Below, piece by piece: positions 22,831 to 32,224 of a DNA stretch of 32,634 nucleotides. The DNA comes from Monosiga brevicollis MX1 (Eukaryota; Opisthokonta; Choanoflagellata; Craspedida; Salpingoecidae). How positions within the stretch are numbered: position 1 is the stretch's first letter; the number at the start of each line of letters is the position of its first letter. The translations under genes were made by a program, and so were the position numbers. The notes under the pieces were generated by a model, which had not been told where the DNA came from, ran no database searches, and saw nothing but the letters and a program-made list of their open reading frames with translations. The stretch spans positions 87,608 through 120,241 of the forward strand of contig NW_001865055.1 in the NCBI RefSeq assembly GCF_000002865.3. The letters run 5' to 3'.

Positions 22831-23150
22831 ACCTTGAGCCACCACCACCTAGCATCAACGTAAAATTAAATTTAGGCTAGCTTGACAAACCCTCCTTGAA
22901 CCGTTTGTGTGCGGCGCCGGCCTTAACCTCGGCGCAAAGGGGGCAAACAAAGTTTAAAACACCCTTCTTATATTGAATGGCTGTGAAAATGTCAGATAAA
23001 GTTGGCTCGTTTTTGCAACCGGAACGAGCGAGAGAGAGAGAGGCGCGCGGGCGCGGGGCGCGGGGGTGTAGCTGAGCCCTGGTGTACGTTGCAAGAGGGA
23101 AGGGGAGGAGCAGGAGCATCTCATGAGGGGGAGAGGGGGAGGCTTGGAAA
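22831..23150. other. Spacer between SLC49A4 and ITPK1
   Basis: This 320-bp gap between tandem plus-strand genes has an AT-rich patch at 22858-22876 (likely 3' end of SLC49A4). A GA run at 23030-23041 and a G-rich segment (23042-23150) lead into the ITPK1 start. No exon is visible. Confidence 0.6.
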
Positions 23151-24904
23151 ATGGGGATGGTGGTGGGGGAGGAGGCTTGTGTCTGTGGGGGAGCGTCGGG
23201 TCGGAAGTGGGAGGATGGAGAAGGACGGGATGCGCCGGTCGTGGCTTGCCTGCTGTCTCGGAAGAAGCAGGCACATCTGGGGTTTGAGGAGCTGATGCAG
23301 GCGGCGCGACGGTGAGAATACAACCATGCTCAAGCGGCGCTGGACCCGAGATGGATGTAGACTGGAGCGCCATGCTCACTGTTTTGCTGCCCGGCCTCCA
23401 CGTGCAGCCACCGGCTCCGACTCGTGGCCATCGACCCTGAAGCGTGTACGCTTGACCAAGTGAGATACATGCTGCCAGCCAACCAGGCCGGTCCATCTGC
23501 TTGCCGGCCTTGGGTTGACTTGTCGTTGTGCACGATGGCTTTGCAAACGCAGCTGGAAAAGATGGGTGCCAAAGTGCTGATACACAAGCTGACAGACCAA
23601 CTGGCGCGCCTTGAGCAAGGAGACACGACAGCAGAAACCCTTGTCCACCAGCTCGAGGTAAGTCGTTTCCAACCCCTTGGCGGTGTCGAGTGACTGACAT
23701 GCCAATGGTCACGACCCTTTTTTTTTTTCGGCGACCGGTGTAGGCGTGGACCGCTTCGGGAAGCCAGCGCGTGCTAGACCCTCTCCCACGTGTCAGACCG
23801 CTGGTGGATCGGGGCGCCACCCTGGGTCTGCTGGAGCAGCTGTCGTCGCAACTGCCGGATGGCTTTGCTATTCCGCCGTCGCGCGTTGCGCACAGCGCTC
23901 CCCAGGCCGCCGGCTGGCTCACATCTGCGCTTCGCTGGCCGCTCATCGTAAAACCTCTACCAGCACATGGCTCGAGTGATGCGCACCGCATGTGCATTGT
24001 CAACAACCTGGCCTGTCTGGAGCAGCTCAGCTACCCGGTTCTGTGCCAAAACTTTTATGACCACGATGCACTCTTGTACAAGGTGCGACGGTGTAACGCT
24101 CGGCGAGTGTTGTGGTTCTGTCTTCCTAACCACCAAGGCCCTGTCACTGGTGGGTTTTCTGTGTTGCAGGTATTTGTTCTCGGTGACCGGCATCACGTAG
24201 TGCCACGCCCATCCATTCGCAACGTGGACCCTGCTGCGCGGGGTGAAGCAACCCTTATGGCCTTTGATTCTCACGACGTGTCCAAAGCACACTCGCAAAC
24301 CTACTTGAATGACGTATGTTTTTTTTTTTTTGGGGGGGGGGGGGGGGGGCTGAGTGTGCCTGACTGTCTCTCTCTGTCTCTCTGTCTCTCTGTCTCTCTG
24401 TCTCTGTCTCTCTGTCTCTGTCTCTCTGTCTCTCTATCTCTCTGTCTCTCTGTCTCTCTATCTCTCTATCTCTCTATCTCTCTATCTCTCTGTCTCTCTG
24501 TCTCTCTGTCTCTCTATCTCTCTGTCTTGCTGCGTCGTCGATGGCTGTGAATACGGTTGCTCATTTACAAACATACTTTTAGGCTGTGGCCATGAAGACA
24601 GCTCTGGCCAGCAACGTTCTGCGTCGGCCTGACCTGGCCCTGCTGGCCGACCGAATGCGCCAACACCTTGGTCTCACGTTATTTGGCTTTGATGGTTTGT
24701 TTTCGCCCGTTTTAAACTGGGCAGCGGTTGTCACTGGTCTTGATCGCTTGCCCTCCGCCTTGATTGCCGGCAGTTATAGTGGCAGCTGAGACGAGCGTGC
24801 ACTACATTGTGGATGTCAATTATTTTCCTGGCTACAAGGGCATTGAATCATTCCAAGAGGATCTGTGCCACCTTCTCCGCCAGACCGTGGATAGCTTGGA
24901 GTGA
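23151..24904 (+). CDS. ITPK1: Inositol-tetrakisphosphate 1-kinase (ITPK1)
   Basis: Seven exons (23151-23311, 23408-23459, 23553-23657, 23744-24082, 24170-24313, 24583-24694, 24774-24904) join in phase to 347 residues. The enzyme is a cytosolic ATP-grasp kinase that phosphorylates inositol phosphates (for example Ins(3,4,5,6)P4 and lower forms) on the way to InsP6. Family features: VVACLLSRKKQAHLGFEEL matching the N-terminal Rossmann-like helix; LIHKLTDQL (82-86 HKLTD); VLDPLPRVRPLVDR; FPLIVKP-type RWPLIVKPLPAHG; LCQNFYDHDALLYKVFVLGD; RPSIRNV; and metal-binding Asp304, Asp318 and Asn320 in GFDVIVAAE and VDVNYFPGYKG. The start is the first ATG after an in-frame TGA. The protein ends soon after the ATP-grasp core, so it lacks the long C-terminal tail of vertebrate ITPK1. 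Intron 5 is unusual: a T13-G18 junction followed by a 165-bp TCTC-type repeat. Confidence 0.95.
24319..24532. repeat. T13-G18 homopolymer junction and (TCTCTG/TCTCTA)n tract in ITPK1 intron 5
   Basis: Starting 6 bp after the exon 5 end, 13 T residues are followed by 18 consecutive G residues. After a 16-bp gap come about 165 bp of TCTC units with G or A every few bases. The whole block lies inside a 269-bp intron. Confidence 0.93.
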
Positions 24905-25021
24905 CAGCACGACACGTCGAAGATGTGCCATTGGGCCCTTCTACAACAGGATTTCCATGCAGCGCTCACCGCCCCAATTTAAATCGGATTTGCACTCGAT
25001 GTGACCCCTAATGATATTATC

Positions 25022-25541
25022 ATGTCGCCCATGACGTCGAAGGAAGAAAAAGAAATCTACCTCCCAGTTTAAAAAACTTTGTCTCGGCAGCTCTCTTCTC
25101 GTTTGTAAGAGAGGCTATACCCTTGGCTAGCACGTCGTGATTTTCTCAGAACATGACACCGCTGCGTTTGCGATTGGCCGGTCCATTGTCGACCGCATCA
25201 AGTCAAAGGAAGACATTCGAATGAACCGAGACTACTCGTGAGTGTCGGCGAGTAAGGAAGTGGCTCCAGCTCCTGCCTGCCGCATGAAAGAACGACCGCC
25301 ATGAACGGAATCAATTTTTCTGAATTTTTTTTATTTTTTTTTGGGGGGAGGTATTTTGGCGCATTGCAGATGTTGCATTCGACCTGAATTTGAGTCAACA
25401 TCTCTGAAGAATGACCATGGGCGCACGCCTTTCTCTGGTTTAACCTTTAGTTTACTACAATGCATAACCCGTGATTTTCGCTATTCTCTGACTATTCTCG
25501 GTGAAGCCCTGCTATCCCTGATTTTCAGTAAGGTGGTGTGA
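25022..25541 (+). CDS. Possible small gene of unknown function
   Basis: Three segments (25022-25066, 25131-25237, 25370-25541) with GT-AG borders join in phase to about 107 codons. The first two read like real protein: MSPMTSKEEKEIYLP followed by HVVIFSEHDTAAFAIGRSIV and DRIKSKEDIRMNRDY, ending at a strong GTGAGT donor. The beta-strand/helix pattern is compatible with the start of a Rossmann-like or NagB/GNPDA-like domain, but no catalytic motif follows. The third segment is AT-rich with poor codon choice and may be chance read-through. I do not recognise the family. It may be a truncated remnant of a longer gene or a short expressed protein. Only 117 bp separates it from the ITPK1 stop. Confidence 0.3.
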
Positions 25542-25679
25542 CTCATTCTCTCCTCATTGTCATCAACCCCATCTCTGAATGGAGCAACACCATTTGGTAC
25601 ATCTCTGCTTTCATGTATAGTTTTACACTACACGTTATTCTCGGGAAACAGGTACTTCTGAAACGGAGGCTTGAACCGT

Positions 25680-25756
25680 ATTCTCTCTCTGTCCAGCGGC
25701 GCGCGCCCTCTCTCTTTCTCTCTCTCTCACATTTTTTTCTCTCTCTCTCTCGCGCG
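25680..25756. repeat. CT-rich tract upstream of NT5C2
   Basis: Two CTCTCT blocks flank a GCGCGC core and a T7 run. They end about 70 bp before the NT5C2 start codon, in the expected promoter or 5' leader. Confidence 0.85.
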
Positions 25757-25826
25757 CGTATCGATCGTGTCCTCGGGGCTGTTGTTGCACAGTGGGGGTC
25801 TTGCGCTTTTGCGTCTCACTGGAAGA

Positions 25827-28800
25827 ATGAGTGCCGCAAACGGCAACGCGGACGTGTCTGCGCCGCCCCAACAAGAGGTTAAGCGGCTCATGTCCAACCG
25901 CAGTGGTGAACCGTACGTCAACAAAGCCTTTCCCCAACCCTTTAATTGCTGTTGATGTTGGCACCTCCCCCTCCTCCTCTGCCGCGCTTCACCAAGTCCT
26001 CTCAGAGTTCCGTGGTCCCGTCCCTTGTACCTCTGTGTATGTGTGTGTGAGGGGCCTCTGCGTACGTGGACATGAAAACATAATCGTCTTGCCACGCCAC
26101 ACTGTCCCCAAGCTCGTGTGTTGGTTGCCAAGTTGGAGCCCTCTGTGGGTCATTTCAGTCTTGTCGTCGTCGTCCTCTCGACTCTCGCTCTCGCTCTCGC
26201 TCCCTGCCAACTCTCCGCCACTCCCATTCACATTCACGCACACATCCACACGTACACAAAGACGTTCACACGCGCACATCGACATCATCTTCCTCCCCTC
26301 TGTCGCACATCAACCAGATAGCTTCTTCGTGTTGCCTTGAATGGTCGCATTTTCTCCCCGCACTTCGAGGCAGCTGCAAACACCTTTTCTTCCGTCCTCT
26401 TAAATGACGTGCTCCTGCCTGTGCCCACGCCCTCATCATGCTGCCCATTACTGCATATGTCTGCCCCTCGCCAAACCCCGGCCATTGCGCCGGCAGCTCT
26501 CGTCACAGCGTGACCGATCCGAAGCGACCCAAACGCCAGGTGGGTTTCTCTCAATGCGATTCTCTTCCATCAATGTTCACATTTCTGCCATCTCAATTCG
26601 TACCTCCACAATCCCCTTTTGCTAGAATGGCTTGCGCCTTGAGGAGCTCTCTTTGCCGCCTTCGCGCGATGAGCTGGCCAACTACCAGGACATGCCCGTC
26701 GATGACCTGCCCGAAACTTACAAGCGCCACAACGACCAGCGGTGAGATATTTTTTGGAAGGATCATCTCCGGCCTTTTTTTTTTTTTTTTTTTTGTGATC
26801 TTGCGGATTGTCGTGCTCTCATCTCGTTTTTGACACCCCCCTCCCCACTTCTCTGCGCAGTGTGTTTTGCAACCGGAACCTGGACCTGAGCAACATTGAG
26901 TATTGTGGCTTTGACATGGACTACACGCTGGCTGGTTTGTTACTTTCCTCGTTATTTGGCCCAACGAAAGTAGCTGCCGACGCAATCATCGCACACCATG
27001 GCTCTCATGCTGAACGCCCGCGTGTTTTCGCCCCCCGCCCCTGTCCCCGTCAGAATACATTTCCCCGGCTGTCGAGGAGTTGACGTACAGCCTGATTGTC
27101 GATCGTCTCCTTGAAATGGGCTATGACGAGGAACTCAAGCAATTCCGCTTCAATCCAGACTTTACCATTCGAGGTCAGGCTAACGTGGCTACCATGAATA
27201 CTCTCAGCTGGCCTCGCTTCAGGCCCTGTCCCCGCTCATGTGACGGCGAACCCTGGCGATAGGCCTGATTATTGATCTCAAACTGGGCAACATTCTGAAA
27301 ACGGATGGCTATGGCTTTATCCTGCGCGTGTACCATGGCAATCAGCTCCTGCCTTGGGAACAAGTCATTGAGCGCTACCCTTCCACCTTTCTCTACTCAC
27401 ATGAGATTGGCAGCAAGCGCTTCAACGTGGTCAACACCTTGTTTGCACTCCCGGAAACCTCTTTGTTTGCCGACATGGTCTCTTACTTTGACAACCACGA
27501 AAAGTACACCCGCACCGATGACCACCTTGGTGTTCAGCGTGGCCAGGTCTACCTGTCCTACGAGTCCATGTACACGGACCTTCGGCACGCAGTCGATAAG
27601 GTCCATGAAAAGGTGTGGATCCTTGTTTCAAAGAACGGCATGTCTGGTGTTCAGATGGTCATCTTACCTGCCTGGTTTGAACAACCCGTGCTTCACCCTT
27701 TGCCTGCGCACATACCACAGGGCTATCTCAAGAACGAGATTGCTGCCAACCTGCCCCGCTACGTGAAGCAGGATCCGGCTCTTCCTTTGCTGTTGCACCG
27801 GTTTGTCGACACCCGCTGACCAGATATCCCCAAACGCCATGACTTTGCGGCGTGCATTGCTAAAACCAAAACACGGCTGCTGCCCGTACACCATGTGCAC
27901 CGCAGCTTCCGCCAGGTGGGCAAAGGCTTGTTTGTGGTAACCAACTCCGACTACAAGTATACCCAGACCATCATGAGCTTTCTGTTTGATGTCGAAGTGC
28001 CCGATGTACGTCCCCTGATGTGCGAGATGGCAGCTCTTGCACGCTCCTCCGGGTTTTGCTCATGTCTGGCGCGCGTATGGTGTTGTCTTGAGCAGGAGTT
28101 GAAGGGCAAGTCGTGGAAGGACTACTTTGACGTTATCATTGTATCAGCTCGCAAGCCGGCCTTCTTCTCCGACACGGGTACCGCTCTCCGCGAGGTGGAC
28201 CAGGAGACCGGCGCCCTCAAGCTGGGCGAATACACGGGCAGCTCGCCCCACGGGCGTGTCTTTGCCGGCGGTTCTGTTGAGCACCTCAACTTTTTGCTGC
28301 AGTGCGAGGGCAAGCGTATCCTGTATGCGGGCGACCACATCTTTGGTGACGTCCTCAAGTCTAAGAAGCTGTCTGGCTGGCGGTATGTGCGCCTTTTTGT
28401 CTCTTCCGTGGCTTGAGTTCTGTCCAAGTGGCACAACTCACGTTCCCATTTCTGTTGCCAACTTGAATCTTTGGCCAGGACTTTCTTGATCATGCCCGAA
28501 CTACGCCAGTAAGTCATCGGCACGACTTTCTTTCTGGCCTTTTATTTTCACTCACTCTCTCTCTCATTTCCACGCCTCAATTTCGCTGCGTTTCATCGTG
28601 TTAGAGAGTTTGAGGGATTGCGTCGCTCCGCACCGCACTACGAGCACTTGAAGAACCTCGAGTTTATGTTGGCCGAGGTGTACCGCGGTCTGGCTTCGGA
28701 CACGCAGGAGCAGCCGAGCACAACCGAGTTGATTAAGGATTTGGACAACACGGCCGTGGCCATAGACGGCAGCTTCAACAAGTACTTTGGTAGTGCTTTC

Positions 28801-29128
28801 CGATCTGGCACAAAGCAAAGCCTATTTGCGCGCCAGTCGCAGCAGTATGCCGACCTGTACAGCAGCACCCTCCTCAATCTCATTCACTACCCTCTCTTTT
28901 GTAAGTGATATTGCAGGACATGACGGGTTGATGGCTTGGCTGCATTTGAGGGGCTTTGGGAAGTATTGATCGCAGGTCTCACTCGTGCTTTCAAATGAAA
29001 TGCAATGCTTGACAGACATGTTTAACAGTGCCATGGACGAGCTACCGCACGAGGGACGTGGGTGGCGCGAGCACCTTGAGAACCACAACAAGATCAATCG
29101 CCGTTCCCCACAGGTCAATCGTGCATAG
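25827..29128 (+). CDS. NT5C2: Cytosolic purine 5'-nucleotidase (NT5C2, cN-II)
   Basis: Twelve exons (25827-25912, 26509-26539, 26626-26741, 26861-26934, 27054-27173, 27263-27612, 27721-27800, 27906-28005, 28096-28382, 28479-28508, 28605-28900, 29016-29128) join in phase to 560 residues; human is 561. The cytosolic HAD-superfamily enzyme dephosphorylates IMP and GMP and can transfer phosphate between nucleosides. Motifs: VFCNRNLDLSNIEYCGFDMD then YTLAG with nucleophile Asp96 and acid/base Asp98; VVNTLFALPETSLFADMV; GLFVVTNSDYKYT (HAD motif II); VSARKPAFF; ILYAGDHIFGDVLKSKK (motif IV Asp); SAFRSGTKQSLFARQ; YADLYSSTLLNLIHYPLF. Catalytic core is intact. The N-terminus is about 44 residues longer than in human, and the acidic Asp/Glu tail of vertebrate enzymes is absent (ends SPQVNRA). 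Intron 1 is 596 bp; exons 2 and 10 are micro-exons of 31 and 30 nt. Confidence 0.97.
26775..26794. repeat. T20 run in NT5C2 intron 3
   Basis: Twenty T residues lie within the 119-bp intron, about 65 bp before its acceptor. They are likely just a long pyrimidine-rich intron segment. Confidence 0.9.
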
Positions 29129-29665
29129 ATGACCACGCGACTGTTTTTCCAGACGTCTCGGCTTTGGTTGTGGAAATTTGTTGCTTTCAGCAGAGCCCAG
29201 GATTGACGCAGTTGATCACCTAAACCGGACAGGGCCTGAGAAGGCGCGCATCGATCCAGGACGAAATTTCTTAGGGACAACTAAATTGGAGATTGGCGGC
29301 GGTGCAGCTTGCAAACAAGACCAGCACGTGCAAGAAACTGCTCGAAACAAAGAGTCGATGATGCCAAAACAAACGAACAAACAAACAGGACAGGGGAACA
29401 AGGGGAATAAGACGAGAACAGGACTGGCACGGGAGCAACTCGCATCATGTCGAGTTTGCGAACAATGTGCGCACAAAGAGGCGAGACGGGAAAGACAAGG
29501 CCAATTCAGGTGATATTGCTTTTGAAAAGGCAAGAGGAGGAAAAAAAGTCTACCCTTGGTGGGTCCTGGCCAGAGACGGAGCAGTACATGTGTGCACTCT
29601 GGTCGGCAGCATGTTGCTCATCAAAAGGTTCGCAAGGGCAGTCAGTGATGCAAAATGGCAGGGCT
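29129..29665. other. Convergent 3' flanks of NT5C2 and MORN4
   Basis: This 537-bp interval lies between two converging stop codons. It contains AACAAAC-type runs near 29370-29395 and no recognisable exon or canonical poly(A) hexamer. Confidence 0.6.
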
Positions 29666-29941
29666 CTACTTGGCAGCTGAGCGAGCTTCACCAGCAGCCT
29701 CCTACAAGACGGGAAAATGCACAAGCTTGAGATGAGCAAAAGAGGTGGGTCCTGGGGCAAAAGTGAAGCAATGTCGAGCAACGAAACAAACCTCGGCCCT
29801 TCGCACGGCGTCGGCAGCCTGGGTACGGCGCTTGAGGGTGGAACCCTCCCACTCGCCTGGTGGATGGCAAGATGCACGGCGATATGAAGGTGGGGTGAGG
29901 GTGAGGGCGAGAGAAGGAGATGGCGCGCAAACGAACACGGA

Positions 29942-29972
<31 letters not shown>

Positions 29973-30951
29973 AGAGAAAAAAAAAAGCAGGTGTTATTTG
30001 GGAGAAGAGGTGAGTCGGCAGACAAACCTTCTTGGCGTGGTTGGCCACTGGTACCATCGGAAAAGGTCAGCAGGCCCCTGGAAACCGAGCAGACAAGAAG
30101 GAAAAGAAATGTAAAAGAGAATGCGGAAGGTTAGACCAAAGAGAAATACCGAGCATCAATGTCGCAAACATATCAAGAGTACAAGAGGGTGGCGGCTCGA
30201 GTTGTGGGTACGTACATGCCCTGGGCTTGACCTGCACGAAACTCGCCCTTGAAATTCATGCCGTCGGCGCGTGCGTAAATGCCAAAGCCATCGTACTTGC
30301 CGCTCTTGAAGTCACCTTCATACTTGCTGTTGTCTGGGGTTTGGGCGCAGATGAAGAATGAAGAAACCCGACGAGACGATGAGCGAGCCGGGTTTTGATG
30401 CAGAAAAGCGGGGGCGGTGAGGAGTACGGCAGGCATGGGATGCCAGGCGTTTGTGGTCAAACCGTACCAGGAAAAGTGAGGACACCCTTGCCTTCGCAAA
30501 GGCCGGCCCGGAAGCGACCGACGTAGCGGGCGCCGTCGGCAAAGGTCAAGACGCCAAACCCGTCACGCTGCAAATGCACACAAATCACGATCGGAGCGCA
30601 CCAGATCAGACGGCGCCAAGGCCAACGTCAGGAAGTGGGGGAGGGGGGTAAACGGACTGATCTTCAACACACGGTTCTCCCCAAGTCAACTCTGCCATGC
30701 CAAGGTGCCTTGGTCGGGGCCAGCAGGGCGCGGAGGAGGATTCGGCGCCCTGCCCTTGACCCGGACCCGAGACGTCGTGTCTCCGCCCCTTTTTCCTTGT
30801 TGTGTTGTTCCACTCTTTACCCTCTTGTTTCTGTTGTTGATGTGGAGTTGGCTCGACTTGGTTCCAACTCTCTTACCTTGCCCTCGGCGTTCCAATCACC
30901 CTTGTAGGTGTCACCATCGTCGTAGACGACCTCATGATACCCGGCTGCCAT
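29666..30951 (-). CDS. MORN4: MORN repeat-containing protein 4
   Basis: Six exons (30951-30877, 30567-30468, 30333-30216, 30077-30028, 29856-29792, 29701-29666) join in phase to 147 residues; human MORN4 has 146. Four MORN repeats are visible, each with the (Y/F)xGxFxxGxxxGxG pattern: YKGDWNAEGKRDGFGVLTF, YVGRFRAGLCEGKGVLTF, YEGDFKSGKYDGFGIY and FKGEFRAGQAQGMGLLTF. A short helical tail rich in Ala, Arg and Glu follows (ADAVRRAEEAAGEARSAAK). In animals MORN4 (retinophilin) binds class III myosin tails and sits in actin-based protrusions and photoreceptors; a similar adaptor role at microvilli or filopodia is inference. The intron upstream of exon 5 holds a long A-rich run on the plus strand (29939-29988). 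The start ATG has a CT tract on the sense strand about 20 bp upstream. Confidence 0.93.
29939..29988. repeat. A-rich run in MORN4 intron 4
   Basis: About 50 bp of A interrupted by single G residues. On the sense (minus) strand it is a T-rich polypyrimidine block inside the intron. Confidence 0.9.
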
Positions 30952-32224
30952 TTTCGTCGATCCAGCGGAAGAGAGAGAGAGAGAAAAAATAAAAAAACTT
31001 TTGCGCGCGCTGCCGTTCAGTGGAAAGCAAACTGCACCAACAGCATGACAAAATACAGGGTAAGAGTTGAAATTACAGGGTCAGGGTCTCCTCGAGTCTC
31101 TTAGTCTCCCGGTCTCTTAGTGGGAAGTTTTGAATAAGTTAAAATACAAAAACGTCATTATCGGTAATTCAAAATAAAATGCTTGCTTGCATGGATCCGG
31201 TGGCGGTGGCGGTGAACGAGATCAAGTGTGTGTGTGTGCGCGCGCAGGCGTACGACTCTGCGCGGGGTGCTGCTGTTGGTGGAGGCTGACGTGAGGGGTG
31301 CGTGGGGTATGATTGATTTACACCATCTGCGCAACATCATTCAACAGCAGCAGTGGCTGTCCGCGACATTCCCGTCCGACTTGCCAGCCAAGAACTGTGC
31401 AATCTCCGCTGCTTGCACAGTGTGATGCGAGTGCCTGTCCGCCTCGCAACGAGAAGCCGCTGCAACCCTCCCTACCCGAATGTGGGTCTCCGGGTGGGCC
31501 AAGTGAAAAAGCCGACTTTTGCTCCACCAACCCCACTGCTAACAGGCACTTTTGATTCCCCGATCAACCATGGCGTCTTCTTCTCTCACCTGCCACCTGC
31601 CACCTGCCTCCATGACGACTACTCCCCATTCCAAGCCTCCCTTGGCATCAAACCTCGGGCAACCAATAAACACACAGGTTCTCGCACACGCACGCCCAAA
31701 TTCCAACTTGAGGACACCCCCAACCGCTCACCCCCACCAGAGGCCATGCCACCTCTTGCCTCAACTCCCTACCTACTTCTCCCAACACGCGTCGTGAACG
31801 ACCACAAACCCCAGAAACGGTTAATTGTAAGCAACCTCCTTGGACCCGTGTCCAAACTTCAAGGGCACGACTCCTCACTCATCTTCTTCCCTTCCCATTC
31901 GCGTCTTGACCACCCCCTTTGACTTGTACCCACACCACGAAGCGTCAGCCAGTGGTATTGGAGTGCAAGCATCGACCACCTGCCAGATCCCTCTGGAAGG
32001 ATTGCATCAATGTACTCGACGATGTGCAGCTGCCGCCGCCCGTCGAGGAACCCTCTCGTACACTCTGGGTGTGTTTAGCCACCAGATTATAAGTACGGTC
32101 CCGCTGACCGTGAGTGGCATTTTCTTTTGGATATTTCCCTTCCTGTTTTCTATCGTTCTCTCCTGTGAGAGAAGTGCAATTGAACCGCTTTACTGTCTCA
32201 GCTCAAATCGTCTTTCAATAGGTT
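30952..32224. other. Gene-poor right flank
   Basis: About 1.27 kb holds no gene I can support. It begins with a GA run (30970-30986) that probably belongs to the MORN4 promoter. An AT-rich patch with AATAAA follows near 31173, then C-rich, CACC-rich sequence. A 42-codon stretch at 31943-32068 has plausible amino acid usage (DCINVLDDVQLPPPVEEPSR) between possible splice sites, but it has no partner exon I can join. A 189-codon open frame (31353-31922) looks compositional. Confidence 0.5.

Larger units (their letters stand above)
24905..25826. other. Interval between ITPK1 and NT5C2 with one doubtful gene
   Basis: This 922-bp gap is more AT-rich than its neighbours in its middle (about 25400-25640). 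It holds the uncertain exon chain listed at 25022-25541 and, from 25680, a CT-rich promoter-like stretch in front of NT5C2. A 114-codon frame beginning at 25538 runs into the CT repeat and looks non-coding. Confidence 0.5.

Noticed and set aside
22954-24006. A 350-codon minus-strand open frame
   Set aside because: It lies antisense across ITPK1 exons 1-4, which join in phase and match the ITPK1 family. Amino acid content is a compositional shadow with no domain.
25370-25541. Reading the third segment of the small gene as a GNPDA/NagB continuation
   Set aside because: No glycine-rich phosphate loop or catalytic motif of that family is present, so the homology is not supported.
31353-31922. 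A 189-codon plus-strand open frame in the right flank
   Set aside because: Pro/Ser/Thr/His-rich content follows the C-rich base composition. No motif, conserved block or partner exon was seen.
31943-32068. A 42-codon exon-like segment next to the copia fragment
   Set aside because: Amino acid content is plausible but there is no compatible neighbouring exon and no integrase core motif. Too weak to call.
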